Counted from the first letter of the stretch, positions 8,479 to 16,302 are shown. The stretch is DNA of 18,130 bases from Sphingomonas sp. CCH9-E2 (GCF_001557215.1 NZ_LSJM01000054.1:1-18130); one strand, 5' to 3'. The notes: a model not told the origin generated them from the letters alone. Translations and numbers: made by a program.

Positions 8479-9804
8479 TCAGTCGATCTTGAGCCGGTAG
8501 CCGACCGCCGGTTCGTTCACGATCAGTTCGGGGTGCGCGGGGTCGCGCTCCAGCTTGAGGCGCAAGGCGCGGATCGCGACGCGCAGATAATCGATCTGCT
8601 TTTCCTGCGCCGGCCCCCATACTGTCCTGAGCAGATGGGCGTGGGTCAGGACCCGCCCGGGGTGCCGGGCGAGTTCGGCCAGCACCGCATAGTCCTTGGG
8701 CGGCAAATGGACCGGGTCGCCGTCGCGGAACACGCTGCGCCGGAACAGGTCGATTGTGACCCCGCCGATCGCGATCGATCGCTGGTCCGCGTCCGGCTCC
8801 AGTTCGATCAGATTGGCCAGATAGCGCTCGATTCGGTTCGACTCTGCGCCGATCGTGCCGAGCAGCTCGCGGTCACTGGCACCCTGGCGCCGCAGCGCGT
8901 CGACCGTCTCGGCGATCTGGCGCACCGGCTGCCCCAGATCCTGGCCGATCGATGCCAGCAGGGTCGAGCGCACCTGATCGCGCTCGCGCAGCCGCGCGAA
9001 CTCGCGCGCTTCGCTCTCCAGCCGGCTGCGCTCCAATGCCAGCGCGACTTGGTCGAGCAGGCTCTCCAGCACCCGAAGTTGACCCCGCGTAATGGCGGGA
9101 ACCCCGTCGTTGCGGCCAAAGCCGATGGTGGCGATGACCGCATGGCCCGATCTGACCGGGTGAAACTGCCATTCGGTCGGAACGCTGCGCGCCAGCCCGC
9201 GCCCGGCGCTCGTGCCGCTGTCGAGCACCAGCGCGGCGACGGCGATATCTGCCGGGGTCAGTTCCATCGGTGTCGGCGCGCTGGCGAGGACCGCCGGTTC
9301 GGGACGCCCGCGCGCCAGCACTACATTGCAGCCAAAGATCGCGCTCAGCGCGTCGGCGCTGCCCATGACGACCTCGCGCTCGCTGGCACAGCCGAGCAGC
9401 TTTCCGGCCAGCCCGGCGATCGTCGCGTTGCGCTCGGCCTCCTCGCGCGCGCGCTGCGCCTGATAGCGGACCGATGCGGCGAGCTGGCTCGTCACGATGG
9501 CGATGGCGAACAGCGCCAGCACGGTCAGCACGTCATTGGGCTGATCGATATGAAAGCTGAGCCGCGGCGCGGTGAAATAGAAATTATACGCAAGCGCCGC
9601 CGCCGTCGCCGCGAACAGCGCGGGTCCGCGTCCGGCCAATATGGCAGCGGCGAGCACTGCGGGCAGATAGAGCAGGTCCACCGCCGAATTGCCCCAACGC
9701 GGAGCAATCGCCAGGCCGGCCAAGGTGGCGGCGGCGACGAGCAGGGCTGCCTCGACATAGCCGCGCAGCGCGCGGGCGGGGGTGTGAAAATGCAGGTCGG
9801 TCAT
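8479..9804 (-). CDS. KdpD-sensor/KdpE-DNA-binding fusion; putative one-component K+ regulator
   Basis: A 441-residue protein counted from the ATG at 9804. Residues about 15-110 form the four-helix DUF4118 membrane domain of KdpD, ending in the KdpD-like YNFYFTAPRLSF and ASVRYQAQRAR. Residues about 125-265 are GAF-like. Residues about 270-335 align with the KdpD dimerisation helix (RDQVRSTLLASIGQDLGQP), but the phospho-accepting His is Q288 (codon 8941-8943). No ATP-binding N/G boxes and no receiver domain follow. Instead, residues about 344-441 are an OmpR-type winged helix close to KdpE (RVLTHAHLLRTVWGP, YLRVAIRALRLKLERDP, VGYRLKID). The KdpD Usp and Walker N-terminal part is absent. The gene is divergent from kup, so it probably regulates it from the membrane without phosphotransfer; that is inference. 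An ATG at 9864 would add 20 non-conserved residues; neither start has a good Shine-Dalgarno sequence, and I prefer 9804 because it leaves room for promoters. Confidence 0.88.
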   Translation of the reverse strand: MTDLHFHTPARALRGYVEAALLVAAATLAGLAIAPRWGNSAVDLLYLPAVLAAAILAGRGPALFAATAAALAYNFYFTAPRLSFHIDQPNDVLTVLALFAIAIVTSQLAASVRYQAQRAREEAERNATIAGLAGKLLGCASEREVVMGSADALSAIFGCNVVLARGRPEPAVLASAPTPMELTPADIAVAALVLDSGTSAGRGLARSVPTEWQFHPVRSGHAVIATIGFGRNDGVPAITRGQLRVLESLLDQVALALERSRLESEAREFARLRERDQVRSTLLASIGQDLGQPVRQIAETVDALRRQGASDRELLGTIGAESNRIERYLANLIELEPDADQRSIAIGGVTIDLFRRSVFRDGDPVHLPPKDYAVLAELARHPGRVLTHAHLLRTVWGPAQEKQIDYLRVAIRALRLKLERDPAHPELIVNEPAVGYRLKID

Positions 9805-9902
9805 AGCCGCTAGGTGCGCCCGCCATCGTCCGGCGTCGAGAGGGGGAGGGCGAGATTCGGCCATTCTTCATGGGGTTCGGCATCGAACCACATGGAATCT
9901 TC
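9805..9902. promoter_or_regulatory. Divergent control region between the KdpDE-like fusion and kup
   Basis: This 98-bp gap must carry the start signals for both divergent genes if the preferred starts are correct. I see a purine-rich block (about 9839-9850) and the kup Shine-Dalgarno GGAA (9894-9897), but no convincing -35/-10 boxes and no long dyad. A binding site for the winged-helix regulator would be expected here; KdpE-type sites are AT-rich direct repeats and none is obvious. Confidence 0.4.
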
Positions 9903-11837
9903 ATGCCGCCCCGCCACACATCGCGCGCCATGACAAACAGCGTATCCCCTGCTGCCGCTGGCCACGTGCCCGGCACCCCCGCCCGCCAATCGCTCCCCGT
10001 GCTGATGCTCGGCGCCATCGGCGTCGTCTTTGGCGATATCGGCACCTCGCCGCTGTACGCACTGAAGGAAACGTTCAGCGGCGCGCACCCGCTGACCGTT
10101 TCTCAACCGCATGTGTTTGGCGTGCTCAGCCTGATCTTCTGGTCGCTGATGCTCGTTGTCACGATCAAATATGTGTTCGTCGCGATGCGCGCGGATAATG
10201 GCGGGGAGGGCGGTTCGTTCGCGCTGTTCGCGCTCATCTCGCGCCAGCTGGCGGATCGGCGCTGGACGACGGCGCTGGTGATGATGGCGGTGCTGGCGAC
10301 CGCACTCTTCTATGGCGATGCGATGATCACCCCGGCGATCTCGGTCCTGTCCGCGGTCGAGGGGTTGACGGTGGTCGAGGCGCGGCTGGCACCGCTGGTG
10401 CTGCCGATCGCGATCGTGATCCTGATCGGCCTGTTTCTGATCCAGGCGCGCGGCACGGCCAGGGTCGGTGCAATCTTTGGCCCGGTGGTGCTCGTCTATA
10501 TGGCGACGCTGGCGACGCTCGGCATCTGGAACATCGCGCAGCACCCGGAGATTCTGGGCGCCTTGAGCCCGCACTGGGCGGTGCTGTTTTTCGTGCAGGA
10601 TCCCGTGCTCGCGTTTCTGGCGATGGGTTCGGTGTTCCTGGCCGTGACGGGCGCGGAAACGCTCTACGCCGATATGGGCCATTTTGGGCGCAAGGCGGTG
10701 GGCTTTTCGTGGCTGCTGCTCGCCTATCCCTGCCTGATGCTCAACTATTTCGGGCAGGGCGCGCTGCTGCTCGGGAGCCCGGAGGCGATCGCCAACCCCT
10801 TCTACCTGATGGCACCCGACTGGGCGCGGCTGCCACTGGTGCTGATCGCGACTGGCGCGACGGTGATCGCCAGCCAGGCGGTGATCTCGGGCGCCTTTTC
10901 GGTGACGCATCAGGCGGTTCAGCTCGGCTTCCTCCCGCGCCTGCGCATTTCGCATACCAGCGCGCATGCGGCGGGGCAGATCTATATCCCGGTGGTCAAT
11001 TGGGGGCTGTTGCTGGCCGTGATCCTGCTGGTCCTGGGCTTTCGCGAATCGACCAACCTGGCCTCGGCCTATGGCATTGCGGTGAGCGGGACGATGATCA
11101 TCACCACGCTGATGTTCGCGGTGCTGGTGTTCCGCGTGTGGAAGTGGAACCGTCTGCTCGCGACGCTGATGATCGCGCTGTTCCTGTTCGTCGACGGTAT
11201 CTTCTTTGCCTCAAACCTCGCCAAGGTGCTGGACGGCGGCTGGTTCCCGTTGGTCGCCGCCGCCGCGATCTTCGCGATCCTGACCAGCTGGGCGCGCGGA
11301 CGGATGCTGGTGCGCCAGCAGGTGGAGCAGGATGCGATGCCGATCGGGGTGTTCATCAAATCGGTTCAGTCGGTGCATCGTGTCGGCGGGACCGCGGTGT
11401 TCCTGTCGAGCGTGCCGGATGCCGTGCCGCCCGCGCTGCTGCACAACCTCAAGCATAATCAGGTAATCCATGACCGGGTGCTGATCCTGACCGTGAAGGT
11501 CGAAGACATCCCCCATGTCGCGACCGCCGACCGGGTGCGGTCGGCGCCGCTCGGCGGAAATTTCCACCGCGTCGTGCTCCATTACGGCTTCATGGAGGAG
11601 GTGGACGTGCCGCGCGATCTGGCGCTGGCGCGCAGTTGCGGTGCGCCGTTCGACATGATGCGCACCAGCTTTTTCCTTGGTCGGCAAAAACTGCTGCCCG
11701 CGCAGGATCAACCGGGCATGGCGTTGTGGCGCGAAAAGCTGTTCGCATGGCTGATGCAAAGCTCGGAGAGCGCGATGGAGTTTTTCAAGCTTCCCACCAA
11801 TCGCGTCGTCGAACTGGGGAGTCAGGTGCGGATTTGA
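9903..11837 (+). CDS. kup: Kup-family potassium uptake protein
   Basis: Kup proteins are about 12-helix inner-membrane K+:H+ symporters for constitutive potassium uptake. The 644-residue product carries the family signature GVVFGDIGTSPLYALKETF near its N terminus (residues 40-58) and a long run of hydrophobic helices to about residue 450. The conserved GALLLGSP, NPFYLMAP and SVTHQAVQLGFLPRL blocks are present, followed by a cytoplasmic C-terminal domain. I chose the ATG at 9903 because GGAA lies 5 bases upstream. The frame is also open to an ATG at 9870, which overlaps the possible leader of the divergent gene, and an internal ATG at 9930 is possible. Its divergent neighbour is a KdpD/KdpE-derived regulator, which suggests potassium-responsive control. 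Confidence 0.95.
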   Translation: MPPRHTSRAMTNSVSPAAAGHVPGTPARQSLPVLMLGAIGVVFGDIGTSPLYALKETFSGAHPLTVSQPHVFGVLSLIFWSLMLVVTIKYVFVAMRADNGGEGGSFALFALISRQLADRRWTTALVMMAVLATALFYGDAMITPAISVLSAVEGLTVVEARLAPLVLPIAIVILIGLFLIQARGTARVGAIFGPVVLVYMATLATLGIWNIAQHPEILGALSPHWAVLFFVQDPVLAFLAMGSVFLAVTGAETLYADMGHFGRKAVGFSWLLLAYPCLMLNYFGQGALLLGSPEAIANPFYLMAPDWARLPLVLIATGATVIASQAVISGAFSVTHQAVQLGFLPRLRISHTSAHAAGQIYIPVVNWGLLLAVILLVLGFRESTNLASAYGIAVSGTMIITTLMFAVLVFRVWKWNRLLATLMIALFLFVDGIFFASNLAKVLDGGWFPLVAAAAIFAILTSWARGRMLVRQQVEQDAMPIGVFIKSVQSVHRVGGTAVFLSSVPDAVPPALLHNLKHNQVIHDRVLILTVKVEDIPHVATADRVRSAPLGGNFHRVVLHYGFMEEVDVPRDLALARSCGAPFDMMRTSFFLGRQKLLPAQDQPGMALWREKLFAWLMQSSESAMEFFKLPTNRVVELGSQVRI

Positions 11838-11923
11838 ATGCAGAGCGGCCAGGCGACGCACATTGCCCGGCCCGGCAAGTGGCGGTAGCGTTGCGATAAT
11901 CTTCCCCGATACAGGATGTGCCC

Positions 11924-13744
11924 GTGACGCTTCGCCTTGCTCTTTCAATCCTTCTGGCGGGCGTGGCCGCCCCTGCACTCGTGTCGAACTCCGCACCGCA
12001 GGAGGTGGCTGCCGACACCCGGGCGGAGGATGCCCGGCTCAACGCGTTTCTCGACGCCGCGTTCGATGCCAATGTCGCGCTGAGCCCGGAGAGCCAGACC
12101 GCACTCGGCCTCAAGACCAATTACGACAAGCTCGACGACTATACCCGCGCCGATGGCGCGAAACGAATGGCGATGGCCGAGGCGACGCTGAAGCAGATGC
12201 GCGCGCAGTTCGATCCCGCGAAGCTCGGCCCGCAGGCGCGGCTGAGCTATCGCCTGTTCGAAACCCAGGTCGAGCGGTCGCGCGCTGCGTACAAGTTCCG
12301 CGACTATGGCTTTCCGGTGTCGACCAATGGCAGCCCGGCGGGCCAGATCCCGGTGTTCCTGATCAACAATCACCGCGTCGACAGCGTGGCCGATGCGCGC
12401 GCCTATATCGCCCGTATCGGCGAGGTCGAGCGGGTGATGCGCGAGGTTGCGGCAACGATGCGCGATCAGGCGAAGAAGGGGATCGTCCCGCCCAAGATGG
12501 TGTTCAAGCCCGCGCGCGAGGATGCGCGCAAGGTCATCAGCGGTGCGCCGTTCGGCCCCGGGGCCGACAGCACCGTACTTGCCGATTTCCGCAAGAAGGT
12601 GGGGGCGCTCAAGATCGCCGATGCGGAGAAGGCGGCGCTGATCGCGGATGCCGAGAAAGCACTGACCGGACCGTTCAAGCGCGGCTTCGATACGCTGTTT
12701 GCGGTGCTGGACGCGATCGAGCCCAAGGCGAAGGGCAATGACGGCGCGTGGAGCCTGCCCAATGGCGCGGCCTTCTACGCCAACCGGCTGGCGCAGAATA
12801 CAACGACCGATCTGACCGCCGACCAGATCCACCAGATCGGCCTCGATCAGGTCGCCGCGATCCGCAAGGAGATGGAGGCGGTCAAGACGCGGGTCGGCTA
12901 TACCGGCACGCTAGAAAGCTTTTTCGACGCGATCCGCACCGATCCGAAGTTCAAATACCCCAACACCGATGCCGGTCGCGAAACCTATCTGACCGAAGCG
13001 CGCGCGGTCATCGCGAAGATGATGGATGCCGCGCCGCGCTGGTTCCACCGCCTGCCCAAGGCGAAGCTGGAGGTCCGCGCGGTGGAGAAATGGCGCGAGG
13101 GGACCGCGTCGGTCGCCTTCTATAACCGCCCCGCGCCCGACGGGTCGCGGCCCGGCATCTATTATGTCAACCTTGCCAATATGGATCAGGTGCAGAAGAT
13201 CCAGCTGGAGGGGATTGCGGTGCATGAAGGCGCACCGGGCCATCATTTCCAGATCGCGCGCGCGATGGAGCTGGAGGGACTGCCCAAGTTCCGCCGCTTC
13301 GGCGGGTACAGCGTCTATAGCGAGGGCTGGGGCCTCTATACCGAGCGGCTGGCGAAAGAGATGGGCGCCTATGGCGATCCCTATTCCGAGTTCGGCATGC
13401 TCTCGCTCCAGATGTGGCGCGCGATCCGGCTGGTGACCGACACCGGCCTCCACGCGAAGAAATGGAGCCGCGAGCAGGCGATCGATTATTTCAAGGCGAA
13501 CTCGTCGATCGCGGCGGCGGATATCGAGCGGGAGGTCAACCGCTACATCAACAATCCGGGGCAGGCGACGAGCTACATGATCGGCCAGCTCAAGATCGCG
13601 GAGCTGCGCAAGAAGGCGGAGTTGGCGCTGGGCGCTCGGTTCGACATTCGCGATTTCCATGAGGTGGTGCTGGCGAACGGCGCGGTGCCGCTGAACGTGC
13701 TGGAGGAAGAGGTCGACCGCTATATCGCGAGCAAACAGGGATGA
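11924..13744 (+). CDS. DUF885-family exported putative metallohydrolase
   Basis: A 606-residue DUF885 protein. The N terminus (MTLRLALSILLAGVAAPAL) is a signal peptide, so the product is probably periplasmic. The family's metal-binding pattern is present: HEGAPGHH (434-441) and EGWGLYTE (467-474), spaced as in the gluzincin-like DUF885 fold. A C-terminal block PGQATSYMIGQLKI is also typical. Members are presumed zinc peptidases or carboxypeptidase-like enzymes; the substrate is unknown. The GTG at 11924 is preferred because AGGA lies 7 bases upstream and the signal peptide begins directly; GTG 11918 is too close to that AGGA. A GATAAT at 11895-11900 could be a -10 box, but no good -35 is seen. 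The stop overlaps the next gene by 4 bp (ATGA at 13741). Confidence 0.9.
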   Translation: MTLRLALSILLAGVAAPALVSNSAPQEVAADTRAEDARLNAFLDAAFDANVALSPESQTALGLKTNYDKLDDYTRADGAKRMAMAEATLKQMRAQFDPAKLGPQARLSYRLFETQVERSRAAYKFRDYGFPVSTNGSPAGQIPVFLINNHRVDSVADARAYIARIGEVERVMREVAATMRDQAKKGIVPPKMVFKPAREDARKVISGAPFGPGADSTVLADFRKKVGALKIADAEKAALIADAEKALTGPFKRGFDTLFAVLDAIEPKAKGNDGAWSLPNGAAFYANRLAQNTTTDLTADQIHQIGLDQVAAIRKEMEAVKTRVGYTGTLESFFDAIRTDPKFKYPNTDAGRETYLTEARAVIAKMMDAAPRWFHRLPKAKLEVRAVEKWREGTASVAFYNRPAPDGSRPGIYYVNLANMDQVQKIQLEGIAVHEGAPGHHFQIARAMELEGLPKFRRFGGYSVYSEGWGLYTERLAKEMGAYGDPYSEFGMLSLQMWRAIRLVTDTGLHAKKWSREQAIDYFKANSSIAAADIEREVNRYINNPGQATSYMIGQLKIAELRKKAELALGARFDIRDFHEVVLANGAVPLNVLEEEVDRYIASKQG

Positions 13745-14886
13745 TGCGGGCGGCGGCGCTGCTTGGCTCCGTGCTGCTCGCCGGATGCGCGACCACCGGC
13801 CTGGCCGAAGTGCGGGTGGCGTTCGATGCCAAGGCGGTGACGGCGGCGCGTGCCAGCGGCTTGGCGGATCGCGCCACCGGGCGGCGCGTCACCGCGGATG
13901 ATCCGGTGCGGATCGCCAGCATCTCCAAGCTGGTGGTCGCGCTCGGCGTCATGCGGATGGTGGAGGCGGGACAGCTCGACCTCGACCGTGACGTGTCGGA
14001 GGTTCTGGGCTGGCGCGTACGCAACCCCGCCTTTCCCGATGCGCCGGTGACGCTGCGCCAGTTGCTGTCGCATCAGTCGGGGCTGATCGATCCCGATGAG
14101 TATCGCGTGCCGCTCGGCGACCGGCTCGCCGATGTGATTGCGCGGCCGCAGCTGTGGGACGCGCAGCACCGGCCGGGCAGTCATTTCCGCTACGCCAATG
14201 TCGCCTTTCAGGTGATCGCGAGCGTGATGGAAAAGGCAGGCGGCGAGCGGTTCGACCGGCTGATGCAGCGCCATGTGCTCGCACCACTGAAACTCGACGC
14301 CTGCTTCAACTGGTCGACCTGTTCGGACGCCAAGATCGCACGGCATGTCGTGCTGTATCGCGCGAGCGGAGAAGTCGCGCTCGACGACCTCAAGGGCAAG
14401 CGCCCCGATTGTCCGGTAATCGCGAAAGATGGCTGCGCTCTGGAGGCGTATCGCCTCGGGGAGAATGGCGCGCTGTTTTCGCCGCAGGGCGGGCTGCGCG
14501 CGTCGATGCGCGATCTGGCGGCCATCGGAGCGATGCTGATCCGTAATGACGGGAGTTTCCTGAAACCCGCGTCGATCGCCGAGCTGGAGCGCGTTGCGTG
14601 GCGCTTCGACGGCGGCAATGGCGACACGAGCGGCGGCTTCTACTGCCAGTACGGGCTCGCGGTGACGACGCTGCCGACCCAGCGGCAGGGATGCGAAGAC
14701 GATCTGTTCGGCGATGGCCGCACGCGCATCGGCCATGCGGGTGAAGCCTACGGCCTGCGCTCCGGCCTGTGGATCGACCGCGCGGCGGGGAAGGGCGTCG
14801 CCTTCTTCGCCACCGCCACCCCGCCGGCCAGCAAGGGGCGCTCGGCGTTCAGCGTCGAAGAAGAAAGGCTGGCAAAGGCGAAGTAA
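13741..14886 (+). CDS. Serine hydrolase lipoprotein (beta-lactamase / class C PBP-like)
   Basis: A 381-residue member of the class C beta-lactamase / D-aminopeptidase / esterase superfamily. The N terminus is a lipoprotein signal with lipobox LLAGC (Cys16). The active-site set is visible: SxxK at S60-I-S-K63, YxN at Y151-A-N153 and a KTG-equivalent H332-A-G334. QLLSHQSGL and FRYANVAFQVIASVME are typical of these hydrolases. Beyond the lipobox there are six cysteines (188, 194, 224, 232, 302, 318), compatible with disulfides in an exported protein. It is coupled to the DUF885 gene by a 4-bp overlap, so both probably act together outside the cytoplasm, perhaps on peptides or murein fragments. 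True beta-lactam resistance cannot be claimed. Confidence 0.9.
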   Translation: MMRAAALLGSVLLAGCATTGLAEVRVAFDAKAVTAARASGLADRATGRRVTADDPVRIASISKLVVALGVMRMVEAGQLDLDRDVSEVLGWRVRNPAFPDAPVTLRQLLSHQSGLIDPDEYRVPLGDRLADVIARPQLWDAQHRPGSHFRYANVAFQVIASVMEKAGGERFDRLMQRHVLAPLKLDACFNWSTCSDAKIARHVVLYRASGEVALDDLKGKRPDCPVIAKDGCALEAYRLGENGALFSPQGGLRASMRDLAAIGAMLIRNDGSFLKPASIAELERVAWRFDGGNGDTSGGFYCQYGLAVTTLPTQRQGCEDDLFGDGRTRIGHAGEAYGLRSGLWIDRAAGKGVAFFATATPPASKGRSAFSVEEERLAKAK

Positions 14887-14893
14887 GTGGGGA

Positions 14894-14949
14894 GCTTCTG
14901 TTGCCCGGTGCCCCCCGTACCGCTGGAATCCGCTTCTGTTGCCCGGTGC
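14894..14949. repeat. 18-bp direct repeat downstream of the serine hydrolase
   Basis: GCTTCTGTTGCCCGGTGC occurs at 14894-14911 and again at 14932-14949, period 38 bp. A small hairpin, GCGGT-CCA-ACCGC (14948-14960), followed by ATTTT overlaps the second copy and could be a weak terminator for the hydrolase operon. Only two copies exist, so this is not a CRISPR array. Confidence 0.7.
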
Positions 14950-14965
14950 GGTCCAACCGCGCATT

Positions 14966-15231
14966 TTAGTCTAACCTTAGTCCGTTAGGACTTGGGGTTA
15001 GGCCGCAATAGCGAGTGCTTCGTTATCGTTGGCACTTGTGTGTATGGGCCGTCGCGGTGGTCCCATTCCGAACGAAAACAGCGCTTTTCAACACACGTCG
15101 ATCCTGGTTCGGCCCCGTCAGAAACGGTGTCCAGAAACACCACCTTATGGTGGAGCCGCCGGGTACTGCCCCCGGGTCCGCTGCGTCTATTGCACGCCAC
15201 AATTTATCGTCATAGCCGGGCGAACCCGGCA
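14966..15231 (-). ncRNA. ssrA: Circularly permuted two-piece tmRNA (ssrA)
   Basis: tmRNA rescues stalled ribosomes and adds a degradation tag. On the minus strand the acceptor piece comes first and the coding piece second, the permuted order of alphaproteobacteria. The acceptor piece ends with CGGCTCC-ACCA (15158-15148), preceded by a T-arm with 5-bp stem and the unusual loop GGCAGTA (15170-15164). The coding piece begins with GGGGCCG (15116-15110), which pairs with CGGCTCC and leaves a G-U at the third pair, the alanine identity element. GGATCGACG follows, as in the tmRNA D-region. The tag reading frame at 15033-14998 encodes ANDNEALAIAA and a TAA. A nested helix (TAACC/GGTTA around AGTCC/GGACT, 15000-14972) contains the stop. 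The spacer 15117-15147 forms a hairpin and is presumably removed. Outer ends are approximate. Confidence 0.93.
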
Positions 15232-15237
15232 CCTTCC

Positions 15238-15265
15238 AATATAGGGACCGGAATCCGAATGAAAA
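15238..15265 (-). promoter_or_regulatory. Candidate tmRNA promoter
   Basis: On the minus strand TATATT (15243-15238) is a good -10 box, with TTTTCA (15265-15260) as a weaker -35 at 16-bp spacing. Transcription would start near 15231, just before a very stable hairpin (GCCGGG-TTCG-CCCGGC, 15230-15215) at the 5' end of the precursor. Confidence 0.55.
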
Positions 15266-15316
15266 GAGTAGGTTTTGGCCTTGTGCAGGCCATAAACCGC
15301 GCGCAAAGAACGTGCC

Positions 15317-15748
15317 ATGCTCACTCAGCGCTCTCGTTATGCCCTGCGCGCCATGCTGTTTCTGGCCAAACAGCCGCGCGATGGCGCGCCGACGCCGATG
15401 ACGCGCATCGCCGCCGAGGCCAATGTGCCGCGCAAGTTTCTCGAACTGATCCTCGCCGATCTGCGTGAGGCGGGGTTCATCCTGTCGACGCGCGGCAAGA
15501 TGGGGGGGTACCGCCTCGCCCGCGCCAACCACCTGATCTCGCTGGGTGAAATCATCCGCGTGATCGAAGGGCCGCTGGCGCTGGTGCCGTGCGTCAGCCG
15601 CACCGCCTATCGCCCCTGCCTTGATTGCAAGGACGAGGCGAGCTGCGCGATCCGTCACGCCATGGCGCGCGTGCGCGACGAGACGGCGCGGATCCTCGAC
15701 GGCACGAGCCTTGCGGACGCCACCGCCGAGGAACTGGCAGCGGCTTAA
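15317..15748 (+). CDS. Rrf2-family transcriptional regulator with four-cysteine motif
   Basis: A 143-residue winged-helix regulator of the Rrf2 family (relatives IscR, NsrR, RirA, CymR). The N terminus MLTQRSRYALRAMLFLAKQP and the wing LSTRGKMGGYRLAR are diagnostic. The C-terminal half holds C92, C101, C104 and C110 (C-x8-C-x2-C-x5-C), which could bind an iron-sulfur cluster, though the spacing is not the classical IscR one (C92, C98, C104). The sensed signal is unknown. The ATG at 15317 has only a weak AAAGA upstream. The gene lies between divergent ssrA and convergent mscL; its TAA overlaps the mscL stop within TTAA. Confidence 0.92.
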   Translation: MLTQRSRYALRAMLFLAKQPRDGAPTPMTRIAAEANVPRKFLELILADLREAGFILSTRGKMGGYRLARANHLISLGEIIRVIEGPLALVPCVSRTAYRPCLDCKDEASCAIRHAMARVRDETARILDGTSLADATAEELAAA

Positions 15749-16200
15749 CCCGCGTTCTTCTTCTTCAGTTCGTCGCGGATCTCGCGCAGCAGCACTATAT
15801 CGGCCGGGTCGGCGGCCGGCTCTGCCATACCCTCGGCCTTTTCGCGCTCGGCGGCGGCGAGCACCTTGTTCACCGTGCGCACCAGCAGGAACACGATGAA
15901 AGCCAGGATCAGGAAGTTGATCACCACGGTGATGAACTGGCCAAATCCGAACAGCGGCACGCCCGCCGCCTTCAGCGCGGCATAGTTGGAGGTCGAGCCG
16001 GTATAGGTTGCCGGGATCGGGCCGAGACGGAAGAAATAGCTCGAGAAATCGAAACCGCCGAAAATCCAGCCGACGACCGGCATGATGATGTCGTCGGTCA
16101 GCGATTTGGTGATCGTCCCGAACGCCGCGCCGATGATGACGCCGACGGCGAGGTCGAGCACATTGCCGCGCGCGATGAAGGTCCGAAATTCCTTGAGCAT
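15745..16200 (-). CDS. mscL: Large-conductance mechanosensitive channel MscL
   Basis: MscL is a homopentameric inner-membrane channel that opens under membrane tension to release solutes during hypo-osmotic shock. The 151-residue product has the N-terminal MLKEFRTFIARGNVLDLAVGVIIGAAFG (S1 helix and TM1), the IIMPVVGWIFGG segment, TM2 (FITVVINFLILAFIVFLLVRTVNKV) and a C-terminal bundle ending in LLREIRDELKKK. GGGGGAG sits just upstream of the ATG. It is convergent with the Rrf2 gene with a 4-bp overlap of stop codons and no terminator in between. Confidence 0.97.
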   Translation of the reverse strand: MLKEFRTFIARGNVLDLAVGVIIGAAFGTITKSLTDDIIMPVVGWIFGGFDFSSYFFRLGPIPATYTGSTSNYAALKAAGVPLFGFGQFITVVINFLILAFIVFLLVRTVNKVLAAAEREKAEGMAEPAADPADIVLLREIRDELKKKNAG

Positions 16201-16302
16201 AAGCTCCCCCTTGTGGTTGCCGATCGACGCTATCGAACGCGCGCGTGTGGGGCAAATATCCGGTTTCCATTGCGCCGGGGTCGGTCGGTCCCTAGATTTG
16301 CG

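Noticed and set aside
5867..8620. A 917-codon open frame on the minus strand opposite pnp
   Set aside because: Antisense shadow of a high-GC gene; the product is a low-complexity Ala/Asp/Arg/His-rich string without domains, while pnp on the plus strand is unmistakable.
8476..9813. A 445-codon plus-strand frame opposite the regulator
   Set aside because: Antisense shadow; composition rich in Arg/Gln/His with no domain, while the minus strand encodes clear DUF4118 and winged-helix motifs.
9810..10967. A 385-codon minus-strand frame opposite kup
   Set aside because: Arg/His/Gln-rich shadow of a membrane-protein gene; no recognisable motif.
14894..14949. CRISPR array
   Set aside because: Only two repeats, no further spacers and no cas genes in the window.
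13720..14964. A 414-codon minus-strand frame opposite the serine hydrolase
   Set aside because: The plus strand has lipobox, SxxK and YxN motifs; the minus frame has none.
15148..15180. Possible ordinary tRNA gene (acceptor end with ACCA)
   Set aside because: No anticodon arm; the sequence fits the tmRNA acceptor piece with its matching 5' strand at 15116-15110.
14992..15468. Plus-strand open frames over 14992-15468 and the minus frame 15023-16270
   Set aside because: They overlay the tmRNA, the Rrf2 gene and mscL; no homology, and cysteine/arginine-rich composition typical of RNA-gene shadows.
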